Shown: piece after piece, positions 36,296 to 47,499 of the stretch
Numbering within the stretch: position 1 is the stretch's first letter
Layout: each line of letters begins with the position of its first letter
Assembly: GCA_037074705.1 (NCBI GenBank)
Contig: CM073590.1
Location: 4,772,001-4,836,000, forward strand
DNA from: Zhengitettix transpicula
Taxonomy: Eukaryota > Arthropoda > Insecta > Orthoptera > Tetrigidae
Length of the DNA: 64,000 bases
Reading direction: 5' to 3'
The notes under the pieces: generated by a model
Database searches by the model: none
Told to the model about the DNA's origin: nothing
The model's input: the letters and a program-made list of their open reading frames with translations, nothing else
Made by a program: the position numbers and the translations under genes

Positions 36296-37825
36296 ACACC
36301 TCGGACTACAGTTTCGACTGTAGACTACATGTCAATTCGCTTGCAAGATCTGAATGAGGTAACAAATTTAATTCCATATTTACATAAGAACTAAACATAA
36401 ATATTAATTAAATATATTAATGCTCTCTGTATTGATTTTATAACAATTTTAAATTCACTGTTCACTGAAAATTTTGTCGAAATTTGTCTGACCATCAATT
36501 TTTATATAGTATAAATTTGTTATTAAAATTCTATATGAGTCTTATTAATTGTTTAGTAGAAAATAATTGATTTATAAAATTGGTGATTGCTTTCCGACTT
36601 AGTTGTAAAACACATTTATAATAACTGCTGCACTTATGCCTCCACTTTGGATTCCACATTTACCATTCGTGATTAAAATCACACAAAAGTTGTAAATTAT
36701 ATATAATATTGTAATATCTTTGAAAGAGTGGCATTTTTTTATTTCCGTTGCGTGAGATTGTTTGCAAAAAGTTAGGAAGCAGTTGTTGACATTTAAATGG
36801 AGCAGACGGCTGAAGATCGTGTTTAAAAAATATATTTATCTGAGAGTAAGAATGATTATTGAACGTTCGTTAGAGAGACTTAATTAGAGAGAAGCAGGCA
36901 AAATATTTATCTGGCAGAAAGTGTTTTTCAGAAAGCGGAGTTATTTTATGACATGAATGTGAGAGCCAGCAAATTATTGAATATTTAAATTTATTAATTT
37001 TTAGTTTGGACTCTTTCTTCGCTCATGTTATTCTGTAGAGCTGGATCTGCAACAGCCTACTTTTCCACAGAAGAAATTATAATTTCCTGTTGCACTTATT
37101 GGTACTAAATGATGAAAAACAAAATCTGTCATTTAAATTTGTCGTAGTGGTCTCGTGATGTACAGAAATTTATTATGTTTTCGCAAGGACCCTGAGATTT
37201 GATTCAGTAAATTAAAAAAAAATTAAAATAGCTTGATGTATTCCACTTGTATTTAAAATGAATTTTAAAAGCCATTACTGTAATTTCCATGATTGCAATA
37301 CATATGATTGTCTCGATTTCTTACACTGTTGGTATTTGTATAATAAAATACCTTACTTGCTCGAATTCATAATTCAATGAAAAATAAGCACGTATTCAAC
37401 AAACAGAGTATATTTTTAATATTTTATCTGTTTCCAGACCTGTGTATGATATATATATATATATATATATATATAGCATGACTATGAAATGTCTGTTGAT
37501 ATTCACATTTAGACTTTCTGTGTTAAATCTAGTATTTCAGTTCTCTTTCTACGGATAGAAAGTTTTTCTCATCGTCGTGTTATTTCCTCATTTTCAGTCC
37601 AACGTCAGAAATTAATATTAAATCGGAATACATTTGCGTGTTAATTTGAAATTGATGTTACATATAAAAATATTTCATTTAATCATACATTAAAAATATT
37701 TATTTAGTGATTTCAAGTTAAGAAGGAAGTAAAAGAAGAGTTCTTTATTTGGAATGATAACGGAACTGATGTGTCTCGAATTCCCAGACGACCAATGCTC
37801 TCTGCGGGAGATTGCTTTGCCGCTC
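36296..37825. other. Intergenic upstream of gene D
   Basis: AT-rich; a (TA)n microsatellite at 37449-37475. The last 150 bases before the TATA box become GC-richer. Confidence 0.45.
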
Positions 37826-37841
37826 ACTTTCCCGAGCTGCA
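37826..37841 (+). promoter_or_regulatory. Shared upstream promoter element of gene D
   Basis: ACTTTCCCGAGCTGCA, 45 bases before the TATA box, matching the B and C elements at 12-13 of 16 positions. Confidence 0.5.
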
Positions 37842-37870
37842 GAACGCCTCGATGAAAAGGATTTCCACTG

Positions 37871-37904
37871 TATAAATAGCGGCAGAACCAAGGAAACAGC
37901 ATCA
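37871..37904 (+). promoter_or_regulatory. Core promoter of gene D
   Basis: TATAAATA at 37871-37878 and an ATCAGTAG initiator with A at 37904 (33 bases). Non-coding exon 1 runs from about 37904 to 37958, ending at a GTGAGT donor; intron 1 is 1.77 kb and contains an R6 copy and two SINEs. Confidence 0.75.
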
Positions 37905-38396
37905 GTAGGTCCTTGGGCCAGCCACCTCCACAGTAAACGTCTTGGCAGCTACCTTTTTGTGAGTATAGCGTATGTAATGCTGTCTTAAATCGCATCTTTG
38001 TGAACTATTAGTATATGTGAGTACAGTTCAACTAATAATCCCAGTAATGTTTATAATTATTTAATACATTAGATAGATTAGTTTAACGTATCCTACACTC
38101 TGGTAGAAAGAACTCTGAATATAGATAACAGTAAAAACTGTTTATATTATAAAGTTACGTTTAAGTGTATGAGCCGTCTGATTTTCTTGGTTGGGAATAA
38201 AGTACTTAATAATTTACTCTCCGTCTAATTTTTTTGGCCTGTAAAATTTGAAACGTTAGAAAACATTGAATGTTATATAGTCCTAAATATCGTAAGGGAA
38301 TATTTTGAACTCTTAAGTAAAATAATTTCTACTTTATGATTTTTATAACAACAATCCTCTCGCCTTATAAATAAGTGTAACGGAATATGTTTGAGA

Positions 38397-38556
38397 TGTT
38401 AAGACATAGTATAAAGAAACTTTCTTAATATAATGTGGCGCGTAATTAGTTGCAACACGGTGAGCGATGAGGCAAGTTTCTATTTTCATATCCAACTTCC
38501 AATTATTACAACTCACTTGGTATTCACATTTCATTCCCAGAAAAGCTTTTGACAGG
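38397..38556 (+). repeat. Direct repeat R6, copy 2 (in gene D intron 1)
   Basis: 160 bases matching 36136-36295. Confidence 0.85.
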
Positions 38557-38575
38557 GGTTATTTGCATGTGTGTA

Positions 38576-38818
38576 GATGTACTCATAACTACTAGTACTA
38601 CATAAAGGGCATAAGCTTACTGAAACGGCTGCCAGACTGTCGTCTTACATGACACATTCAGGATTGAGTGTTGATTCTCTCACAGCATTAAACGCAGTTT
38701 TCGTGACCAGAACGACCACGAATATCCATGCCCATACCGGAATTCGAACCCAGGACCTCCATGATGCGAGGCAATGACGCTGCCACTACACTACAGCATT
38801 CAGGCGATGTACTCATAA
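38576..38818 (-). mobile_element. Complete tRNA-derived SINE with target-site duplication
   Basis: Body 38589-38805 (217 bases) lies between perfect 13-base direct repeats GATGTACTCATAA (38576-38588 and 38806-38818). On the minus strand it starts near an A-box-like TAGTGTAGTGGCAGCG and has a B box GGGTTCGAATTCC (plus-strand 38739-38751). It lies in intron 1 of gene D. Confidence 0.7.
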
Positions 38819-38868
38819 AAAGGGTTTAAATATGTTAAACGTATCAGCATTTTCACCTATATAATAAA

Positions 38869-39048
38869 AAAGTGGTGAACGTCACTGCATCCGATCAGAG
38901 GCACCAGGTTCGAATCCCGGCGCATGGATGTTGTGTAGGTGTGCTTTCCATGCCGAAAACACCCACAAAACTGGAGAAATGCAATGAGTGTACAAAGTCG
39001 CTAATGACCGCAGCTGTTTATACCAATAAAAAAAAGTTAAAAAAATAC
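38869..39048 (+). mobile_element. tRNA-type SINE, family S2, in gene D intron 1
   Basis: B box GGTTCGAATCC at 38907-38917, A-box-like TGGTGAACG just upstream, and an A-rich tail after 39025. Its 3' body (GTCGCTAATGACCGCAGCTG) matches the element at 53.5-53.7 kb. The frames reading through it are artefacts. Confidence 0.6.
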
Positions 39049-39743
39049 TCTTCACGCAAAGACAAAAGAACGGCACGAATTTTCATACCATTTCATTTAA
39101 ACTTTCTTAATGTGTTCAAAGAACTACAATCGTATGGATTTTACGATTTCTCATTCATAATCTGCACTTGCAAATAATAACAAGCATATATTTGCATTGT
39201 TTGTGTATTAACATGTAACGCGATAACATTCATGTCCATGTACTGTCCAACCAGGAAATTTACTGCAATAGTTCCTTTTTATCACCAATAATTTGTTTTA
39301 AATTTATTTTATATTTATCTCGAAATCGACAAAGAACGCATCTTACCCCATACTTTACGAAAGTTATTCTTACTATGATTTCGAAAGTTTGTTGGCTGTG
39401 CAATAAATACGTTCGTAATTTTTATGCATTTCATAATTGTTTTATAAAGTAGATATTCTAAATTTTTCCAATATTTTAATTGGAAATATCCTGTTGAACG
39501 CAGTTATTTATATGAGTTTATTTTCATCTTTTTGCCTTCGCGTACGAAATTTGTAATATTTATTTTCAAAATTAATGATCAATTATTTTGATTCATAATA
39601 AACAATGAAAGAGAAAAATGACTACTCCTAAAATGATACAAGTTGATTTTACTTTTGAAAGTAGAAATACTTTTTATATTTTGAAATATTTAGATTTTTC
39701 CTATTATTTATTTTTTTAAACTTCTAGAAACCCCAACCCTACA

Positions 39744-41866
39744 ATGAGGACCGCGTGGTTTTCACTGCTGATTTTCGCAGGTACGTTAAAACTGTTACAT
39801 ACCACTTATTATATTCGTAATTAAAGGGATGAACTACTTAATATTTCTCTTTAATAGGATTGGCATTGACCAAGGGAGCGCCATCGGACTTGGAGGTGGC
39901 TGCAAGTGGGGTAAGTAAATGCTAGCCATACTATTCAACGAACCAACCCAAAATTATTTAATGTGAGTTTCCATAATTAATTATAGTCATAAATACGATA
40001 ATAATTCGGTAAATCAGATAAGATCAGTTTCACATTAATGGATATTATTTTTATAATGATAGTCTGTCTTCTCTGTTTCATTTATTGTAATTCATATTTA
40101 ATAATATGAAACTGAGATTAATCCTTTACATTTAATACAATAACGCCGATCAACCGTCAGGTTATAGTCCGTTAAAAAAGAAACTTTAACGGATCGAAGA
40201 CAGAGTCTGCTCTTTTTGTTTCCATGAAAACTCATTTAAAAGCTTGTATTGTATAAAGAATACAGAATTTCATAAAACACTGTTAACGACAAAGATTGCA
40301 TATTATTTTTAAGTAAATTACATTAGAAGAAGAAATGAGATTATATTATGATTCAAGGTGATGAAATCAAAATTGAGAGAAAAATTCAATTATGAAGAAT
40401 GAAAAAAATGTGTTATAATTTATTTTTAACTTTCTCCAGCATGGAGGCGGTGGTTATGGAGGCGGAGGTGGTCACGGAGGCGGAGGCGGAGGTGGAGGAC
40501 ACGGCGGTGGCGGTAACGGAGGCAGCCTTGTAGGAATTGCTCAAGGGGCCGTTCTTGCCGCTCACTCAGCACTAGGAAACCAGGCAGGAGCTGGCAGCCA
40601 AGCTGCGTACCAGGCAGCCAGCGCCCTCGCACAGACAGCCTCAGCGGCTGCCGCTACTGCACAAGCCGCCCTGGCTGGCAAGCAGGTATGAAATTATAAA
40701 AATAATATACAGAGAGTGTTTTTAATTGACGTATTTTTATAATTTATCATGCGTGTGAACGTTGGTTTTTGCCAATATATTACTGCTGCTCGGGCCTGAA
40801 GGATAGATCGAATTTGACGAAATTATTGCTAGTGATGTATACATAGTAACAATTATTGTTTTACCACTAATCCTATATATCCTATATATCTGTTAACAAA
40901 ATACTTTGGATTATGTACTGTGAATGAATTAAATTAAGCCATAAAACAGACAGCGTTCATTACAACGTGTAAAATGAGGTAATCGATCAATATACAACCA
41001 TATGTTCTGTAACGGGTATATATACACACATTACAAAAGCTTAAACTCTCGTTAAAAGTATCTTAAAAGTATATTAAGCTCCTCCATGAATATCAACTTA
41101 CACATTGACTAGGACTCTCTCAAATTCCTTGTTGTTCTACTTGGTATCAAAACTTCTCAAACTTTGTATTGTATGTACATTGTTATCTTAATGTTTTTAT
41201 ATGGTTTTCAAAACTTTTCACAATATTTGAATTCATTTAAATTATTTCATTAAGAACATGAACATAAATTTTCAAATTAATAAATTAAATTAATTCAAAT
41301 TAATAAAAACCTTTTTATCAATCTTCATTCATAAAATCAAAAGAATAATCACACCTTCTTGTAAAGCATTATCAACAGAAGGGATGTTTCTTTATTAAAA
41401 TCCTATAGGAATTAATATTTTGTAGGCCGTTGTGTCCAATCTTGAGCAGCAACTTAGTGATGCCCAAGCTCAGCTCCAAGGAGAACTAGCTCAGTTGGAG
41501 CAGGCTCATCGTTCGGCCGCAGCAGCTCAGCAAGCTGCCAACCAGGCTCAAAATCAGATTGGAGCACTAAATAACGCCCTCAACGAGGCCCAATCTACCG
41601 CCGCACACGCTCAGCAGGCAGCCCAGGAAGCTCAGGCTGAATATGGATCCCAAGCTAACATGGTAGCCCAGGCTAAGGGCCGCCTGTCACATCTACAGAA
41701 CCAACTTCAACAGGCGCAGGCTGATCTGCATGCCACCGCACAGGCGGCCAGCCAGGCTGAATCGGCTGCCCAGGCTGCTCACGCCAACGCAGCTGCCAAG
41801 AGCGGAGGTGGTGGTGGTGGCCACGGCGGTGGCGGTGGCGGTGGATACGGAGGCGGCAAATACTAG
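39744..41866 (+). CDS. Gene D: secreted Gly-rich/Ala-rich coiled-coil protein, 258 aa (DUF745-like)
   Basis: Coding exons are 39744-39780, 39858-39910, 40440-40685 and 41426-41866; GT-AG, phases 1, 0, 0. Exon 2 starts at 39728, giving 16 bases of 5' UTR before ATG (A at -3). The signal peptide is MRTAWFSLLIFAGLALT, then linker KGAPSDLEVAASG, a short Gly/His block (31-58), 180 Ala/Gln-rich helical residues (59-238) and a 20-residue Gly tail ending GGGKY, one Lys fewer than A, B and C. No cysteine at all. Shortest Gly blocks of the family. A 48-base stretch of exon 4 is identical to gene C, suggesting recent exchange. Extracellular structural role inferred. Confidence 0.9.
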
Positions 41867-41899
41867 ATTACAAATGAACGATCCGGTCCGTCCAAACTC

Positions 41900-41969
41900 A
41901 ATAAATCGCTTGCGTCACACTTATTTTCTTGTTTATTGTTGTCTGTTATTTGCATATTGTACAAATAAA
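41900..41969 (+). terminator. Polyadenylation signals of gene D
   Basis: AATAAA at 41900-41905 and 41964-41969, 34 and 98 bases after the TAG stop. Confidence 0.65.
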
Positions 41970-43389
41970 TACACGTGTATATAATACCTGTTTATTAAAT
42001 ATTATTACACTCCCCATATTCACTAGTCATCACAGAAATTTATACATATTTTTTTCTTTGTAGGTTAGCATCAGAATAGTAACATATGTTAATTTAAAGT
42101 CTGACTCCATAAAAATCATTTTTTTCTGAAAATGTTCATACTGATGAGAGAATTCAACAGTTTATAGCCGGAAACCTGTTTATTATGCCACTTAGGTTAT
42201 GTTTGCCTCGTTAAAACCGGTTATTAATTCAAAATAATACTGATCAAGAAAGCGGTAAAATTAAATTAGGAAAGGTTCCACAAAGTAACGCAAAATAAAT
42301 ATTAAAGTAAAACAATTTACTAAAAATGATTTAAGAAATCTGTAAGTATGCATAAGAATTGTTCTTTCCAGATTTTTTTTAAAAATTGATAACAATGTTG
42401 CGACTGAGTTAAGAAATTTCTGCTCAAATCTAAAATCATCGAAAAACCGATTATTCCCTTCTAGTTTCGGCGATGATAACTGTCAAATTTCCTTCATTAT
42501 AGTTCCATCTAAAATTCATTCATTTGAAAGCACAAATATTGTCATAAACATTAACTGTTTATGCGTAATGCATTAACAATACGTAATTTATGTCAAAGAA
42601 ATTTTATCGATTTTCTATGCTTTACAGATTATACAGTTTTGGTAAAGAATTAATCAGCTATCTGAAAATATACGTTTAAAGGACCCGAAATTCTAACTTT
42701 TTCCCACCGATAAATGACCTACCAGTAATTGTCGTTTCCTCTGAACTTTTTAATTTGCTCTCAATGAAAGTGGCTTTTAATTATGAAAATTTTATTAGTT
42801 TTTAAACAGCATTATTTGATATCTGTATGATACATAAATGATATGGTTTCAAGCAACGTTACCAACGTAAATGTCTGACTGAACATAACATTTCTGACAG
42901 ATTTGTTGTCTATACAATATATCAAGCAATGTTCTTGATTAAAATTATGATGGGCTAGAATTATATTAATTTATTTTCATGGCAAAAGCTGCTCATCGAT
43001 GAATCCCACTGACTCAGTAAAAACTGCAGTCCGCACTGAGTTATAATTGTAGGTTCCTCATTCCCTAAAGTTCTAAATGATTCTACTATCCGTAAGTTGT
43101 GGGACTCATTAAAATGATGTACACCAGTGCCCGGCCATGATGTGTTGCATATAACTGTCGAGTTCCAATTCGAAAGCTTTAAGAAGTAATGAATCAGATG
43201 AATCTGTCAGTATTTGACGATTTTATGTCAGAAAAAAATACTTAGAATTATATTTAGTAGTCATAAAATCGTATTGGTGACAAAATGTAGGAAAATAAGC
43301 TGGTAGTCTGTGAAATTGTGAATGAGTGAGTGGATGCAGATCACCTCATAGTTCTTATAATTTTCGTCATTCATATGTGGTGGGGTGCG
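41970..43389. other. Intergenic, no supported gene
   Basis: AT-rich spacer after the last paralog. No fifth copy of the family was found between here and the right edge. Confidence 0.5.
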
Positions 43390-43875
43390 GGGGTGTAGAC
43401 AGGCTATGAATAGGGTAACCCACATAGTGGCAACTCCCCTCTTATAGCATAGGAAAGGGATTTGAAAGGGGGGATGCGGAAGGGTGGAGGAAGGTAGCCA
43501 AGGGTTAACTAGGGCCCCCGGGCTATAGCTTAAGGATCCTACCCGGCATTCGCCTAAAAGTAATGCATGACAAACCCTATAAAAACCTGCATCAGGCAGG
43601 TCGGGCATGTGGGGTCGCAGCTTACCCCTCGCCATGCCTTGACCAGTTTAGGAGGCAGCTGGCCGACTATTCCAATAGGAATAGCGGACAACTCTTACCG
43701 TATGCCCAAGGTCTGCGACCCCGGAAAATACACCTCTCAAAACAGACCGAGGTGCCTCGGCATGTGGGAACCTTAGTTAAAAAAACAGAGTTGTGAAGGC
43801 ATCCCCAAAGGTAGCCTGGCCCGCCAGAGCACTCTGGGAAGGTTCACCTGCGAGAGAATCCTGGGCATTCTGAAA
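43390..43875 (-). repeat. Dispersed repeat R1, reverse orientation
   Basis: Nearly complete: CAACTCCCCTCTTATAGCATAGG, CGGGCTATAGCTTAAGGATC, GCATTCGCCTAAAA, GGAGGCAGCTGGCCGACTAT, CTCAAAACAGACCGAGG and a degenerate GTTCACCTGCGAGAGAAT end. It corresponds to one unit of the 56 kb array on the other strand. Confidence 0.8.
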
Positions 43876-44395
43876 AAGTCACCTGTGCAATTCAACCGTG
43901 CGCGTGAAGTTTGGAGTACAACGGTTGTGGAACTGTAGCAGCAAGCTTCCTGAAAAATGGCAACTACAGACAACTTTTTATGCTCTACATGATGGTTGCA
44001 GTCCCAAGGTTTAAAAAGTTTTAGTTTTGTTGCTGTTGTCTCACAAAGTTGCTCAAAAAACCGTCACGTCAATTTGAGGCAGATTTTTCGTGCTTATAAC
44101 TTTGAAACAAGACGTTCTACGAACTTATGCTTTGGTAAGTTAACTAAACCCGTTACTGATTTTAAGCTGCCAAAGTATCAGCTTTCAAACTCACTTTGTT
44201 GTCAATATATATGTTAGTTAATATAAGGTTCAAATTTTATGTGTCAAATTTTGTGAATTTTCAAACCGAAATAGCAAAATAACATTTGCTCCAATCAAGT
44301 TCTTTTTGTTATCATTGGAAAGAGCAGACTTTTTTCTTTTAGCGTAATCTAATTTCATTTTAGAGACTCATCATTTAAGGTCTCCAGCATTAAGG
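43876..44395 (+). repeat. Direct repeat R7, copy 1
   Basis: About 43985-44390 aligns with 45165-45565 (TTGCAGT...AAGGTT, AAGCTGCCAAAGTATCAGCT, AGACTTTTTTCTTTTAG..., GAGACTC-TCATTTAAGG). The preceding GTAGCAG-AAGCTTCCTGAAAAATGGCAAC block recurs at about 44464-44510. Substantially diverged. Confidence 0.7.
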
Positions 44396-45164
44396 TCACT
44401 CATGCGCCACTGATGCACGTTCTAACAAATTGGCAAGTTCCAAGTACTACTGTTGTGGAAGTGTAGCAGCTAGCTTCCTGAAAAATGGCAACCAGAGATA
44501 ACTTTTTATGCTGTACACAAAGAGATATATAAACATAATAGAGTGGCTATATCAGCGTTACAGCGTTCTGTGTGGCAGCAACAAACAACACTGACCGCAA
44601 TTTTTTAGTCGGTCCACTTCACCTACAACCCGATTTGTGTTATGCTACTGATGGTGAAAGTTTTGAAGTTTTTGTGTTAAAATATATTGTTTGGTTAATA
44701 TTAATCATGCCAAGCGTGTGTTAAGCCTACAATTGTAATAATCGTAGTTGAAGTATCGTATTTTAGGTATCCGCAAAATAATAATAAGAAAGATAGCCAA
44801 ATGCAGACAAAATAAGTGATAATATAAATACCACACAACGTTTCTGGGATCGTTGTCCTTTCTTCAGGTACTAAGAAGAGCCTAGAGCGACACAACTGCA
44901 CTTGTCAGTTGACAACACTCAAAAGCTTTGGAGCTGCTGTTGCGTCGCTCTAGACTACCTTCCTTATTATTTTTCCGACGTATCAGCATTTTTCATTTCT
45001 AACTTAGCTTATTCTTAGGTCGTATTTATCAAATTTATGTTTTCTTCATTATCATCTATAATGAGAGTCAGATTTATTTTTATTAAAGTATTTGTCAGTA
45101 CTGCAAGTAATCTAGTCCCCTTTTGTTATATATAGATTTCCTTTGAGAAACAAGGAGCTAACCT
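44396..45164. other. Spacer with a 70-base hairpin
   Basis: Arms TAGAGCGACACAAC (44883-44896) and GTTGCGTCGCTCTA (44939-44952) form a hairpin with one mismatch, enclosing a smaller TTGTCAGTTGACAA palindrome. No coding support. Confidence 0.4.
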
Positions 45165-45570
45165 ACTGCTTACACGATGGTTGCAGTATAAAGGTTCAAA
45201 AAGTTTTATTTTTCTTGCTGTTATCTCATAAAGTAGCTCAAATAATATGTCACATCAATTTGAAGCATATATTTCATTGCTTACAACTTTGCAACAAAAC
45301 CTTTCAGAAACTTGTGCTTTGGTAAACTAACCAAACCCATTACTTCTTTTAAGCTGCCAAAGTATCAGCTATTAATCTCACTTAGTTGTCAAGATATACG
45401 CTATTAAAAATGAGTTTTTACGCGTCAAATTTTGTGTATTTTCACACACAAATAGCAAAAAACCTTTTGCTACGATCAAGTTCTTTTTGATACCATTGAA
45501 AAGACCAGACTTTTTTCTGTTAGAGTCGTGTTATTTCACTTTTGAGACTCGTCATTTAAGGCCAGAAAAA
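45165..45570 (+). repeat. Direct repeat R7, copy 2
   Basis: Second copy of the 43985-44390 unit. A short inverted fragment of its end (GGCCTTAAGTGACGAGTCTCAAA) recurs near 45970-45995. Confidence 0.7.
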
Positions 45571-46689
45571 TTACTTTCAAAACTCCAACAATGCACTCCA
45601 ACAAAGGCCAGTCTAGCAACAATGAAGTTGCCTTGCCTGGCCCCTAGGCGATGGTGTTTCAAATTTAGGCCTTCAATGAAGTGATGTATACATACACATT
45701 CGTTTAAAACATGAAATTGGTAGTGGCTCAGTCGCCATGGACCAACGCAAGTATTTTTGATTTTGCAATGCATATATAAGCTTCTAATAGCATTAATTTT
45801 ATTAGATAAGATACACATATTGCACAACCATAAATAAAAATAACTTGGTGAAATTAAGTATCATTAATACCAATAGTTTGAATGAACCAGTACTAATGAT
45901 TTGCTGTCATCACATTCGTGCAGTATATCAAGTTATTTAAAGGAGTGCAATTTTCAAAGTAATTTTTCTGGCCTTAAGTGACGAGTCTCAAATGTGAAAT
46001 AAAATGCTTAGAACCGAGTGATTTTTTTTATATATTAAAGTTTAATGGATTAGTATATCCAAAACCCATGTTATCTTTATCTTATGTCCTGGATGTAACT
46101 AACTTCAATCGCACAGATTATGGCGAAACGCATCAGGCCATCCATTACTTTTAGGTAACATGGTGAACGTTCCAAAGACTTTACTTTGTTCACCTTTCAC
46201 AAGAAAAGGGTCCAGCCAATTTTGAAGAAACTTTGTTACCGTGTACCAGTAAGAATATTTACTGGTATATTAAACCACATATTGTGAAATCAATGGCAAA
46301 TAGTGTAGACTTATCTTTGTGGCTAAAGCTAACGTTATTACCGTGTACAATGTTTTCATTCCCGTATGAAGGTCAAGTAAATAGCTATTCTACCACCGAT
46401 ACGTTAATAACGAATCAACAGCTTGAAGTTGATTAACAATGCGTGTTCTTGTATAAACTCAGGTGGAAACACAGAGATCGAAATCAGTCCGTTGTGATGA
46501 ATATTAAATAAACAGTTACAGATGTCGAGGTTATAAACAGATTTAGGTTAGTAAAGATTAAATTAAGAGAAAAACATATTACTCGATTTACGATATTGGT
46601 AGCTATGAATTGTTTTCTTCATGTATTCCAAAATTTCTGGATTCATGAACTCATTTTCAGCAGTTCAGAATATATTCGAACTAATTTAT
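45571..46689. other. Intergenic, no supported gene
   Basis: AT-rich; only short isolated frames. Confidence 0.45.
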
Positions 46690-47215
46690 TTTAGAGCAAC
46701 ATGTTACATGAGGGTAATCCACGTGGTGGCAACTCCCATTTAATAGCATAGGAAGGGATTTGAATGTGGAGATGCGGAAGGGTAGAGGAAGGTAGCCAAG
46801 GGCTAACTGGGGCCCCGGACTATAGTTTAAGGATCCTACCCGGAATTCGCCTAAAACTGATGCAAGGCAAACCCTAGAAAACCTGCATCATGTAGGTCGG
46901 GCATTGGGTACTTGTCCCACGCTCTTCCGATGGAGGGAGAGGGGGATTGCTGTGGGGACGCAGCATCCCAATTCTCCGTGCCTCGACCAGTTTAGGAGGT
47001 AGTAGGCCGACTGTTTCAATGGGAACAGCGGACAACTCTTACCATATGGCCAAGGAATGCGACACAGGAACATACACCCCTCAAATCAGGCCGAGGTGCT
47101 TTGACTTGTGGAAACCTTAATTTAAAAACGGAGAGAGAGGTAGCTCCAAAGGTAGCCCTCTACAGAAAGCTTCACCTACGAGAAAGCCTCGCAGGCTATT
47201 CTGACGATTACTTCC
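46690..47215 (-). repeat. Dispersed repeat R1, reverse orientation
   Basis: GGGTAATCCACGTGGTGGCA start, TATAGTTTAAGGATCCTACC, GGTCGGGCATTGGGTACTTG, CTCGACCAGTTTAGGAGG, and a degenerate hairpin end CACCTACGAGAAAGCCTCGCAGG. It is a near-complete copy. Confidence 0.8.
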
Positions 47216-47499
47216 AATCTTCGACGCTGATACAATATTTCCGAATTTTTAATAATAACCTCAAGCTATATGAAAAATTAATAGTTATGTTGCAATCTGT
47301 AAGGCTTGTTCGAATGCCGCTTACGAGACTGAAGTAATATTATCGTAATACAAATTAAAAGTATTTAATTCTAAGGAGAATGTATTTTTATGAAATTGGA
47401 TATGAGATACACAAATTTCGATTAAAGTTCCGCCGTCATATATTTTTGCTATATTTCGTGTGAATTATATGTTAAAGGGCACGTTTATTTATATATTTA

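Noticed and set aside
44883..44952. microRNA precursor
   Set aside because: Arms of only 14 bases with a 42-base loop; pairing is too short for a typical pre-miRNA.
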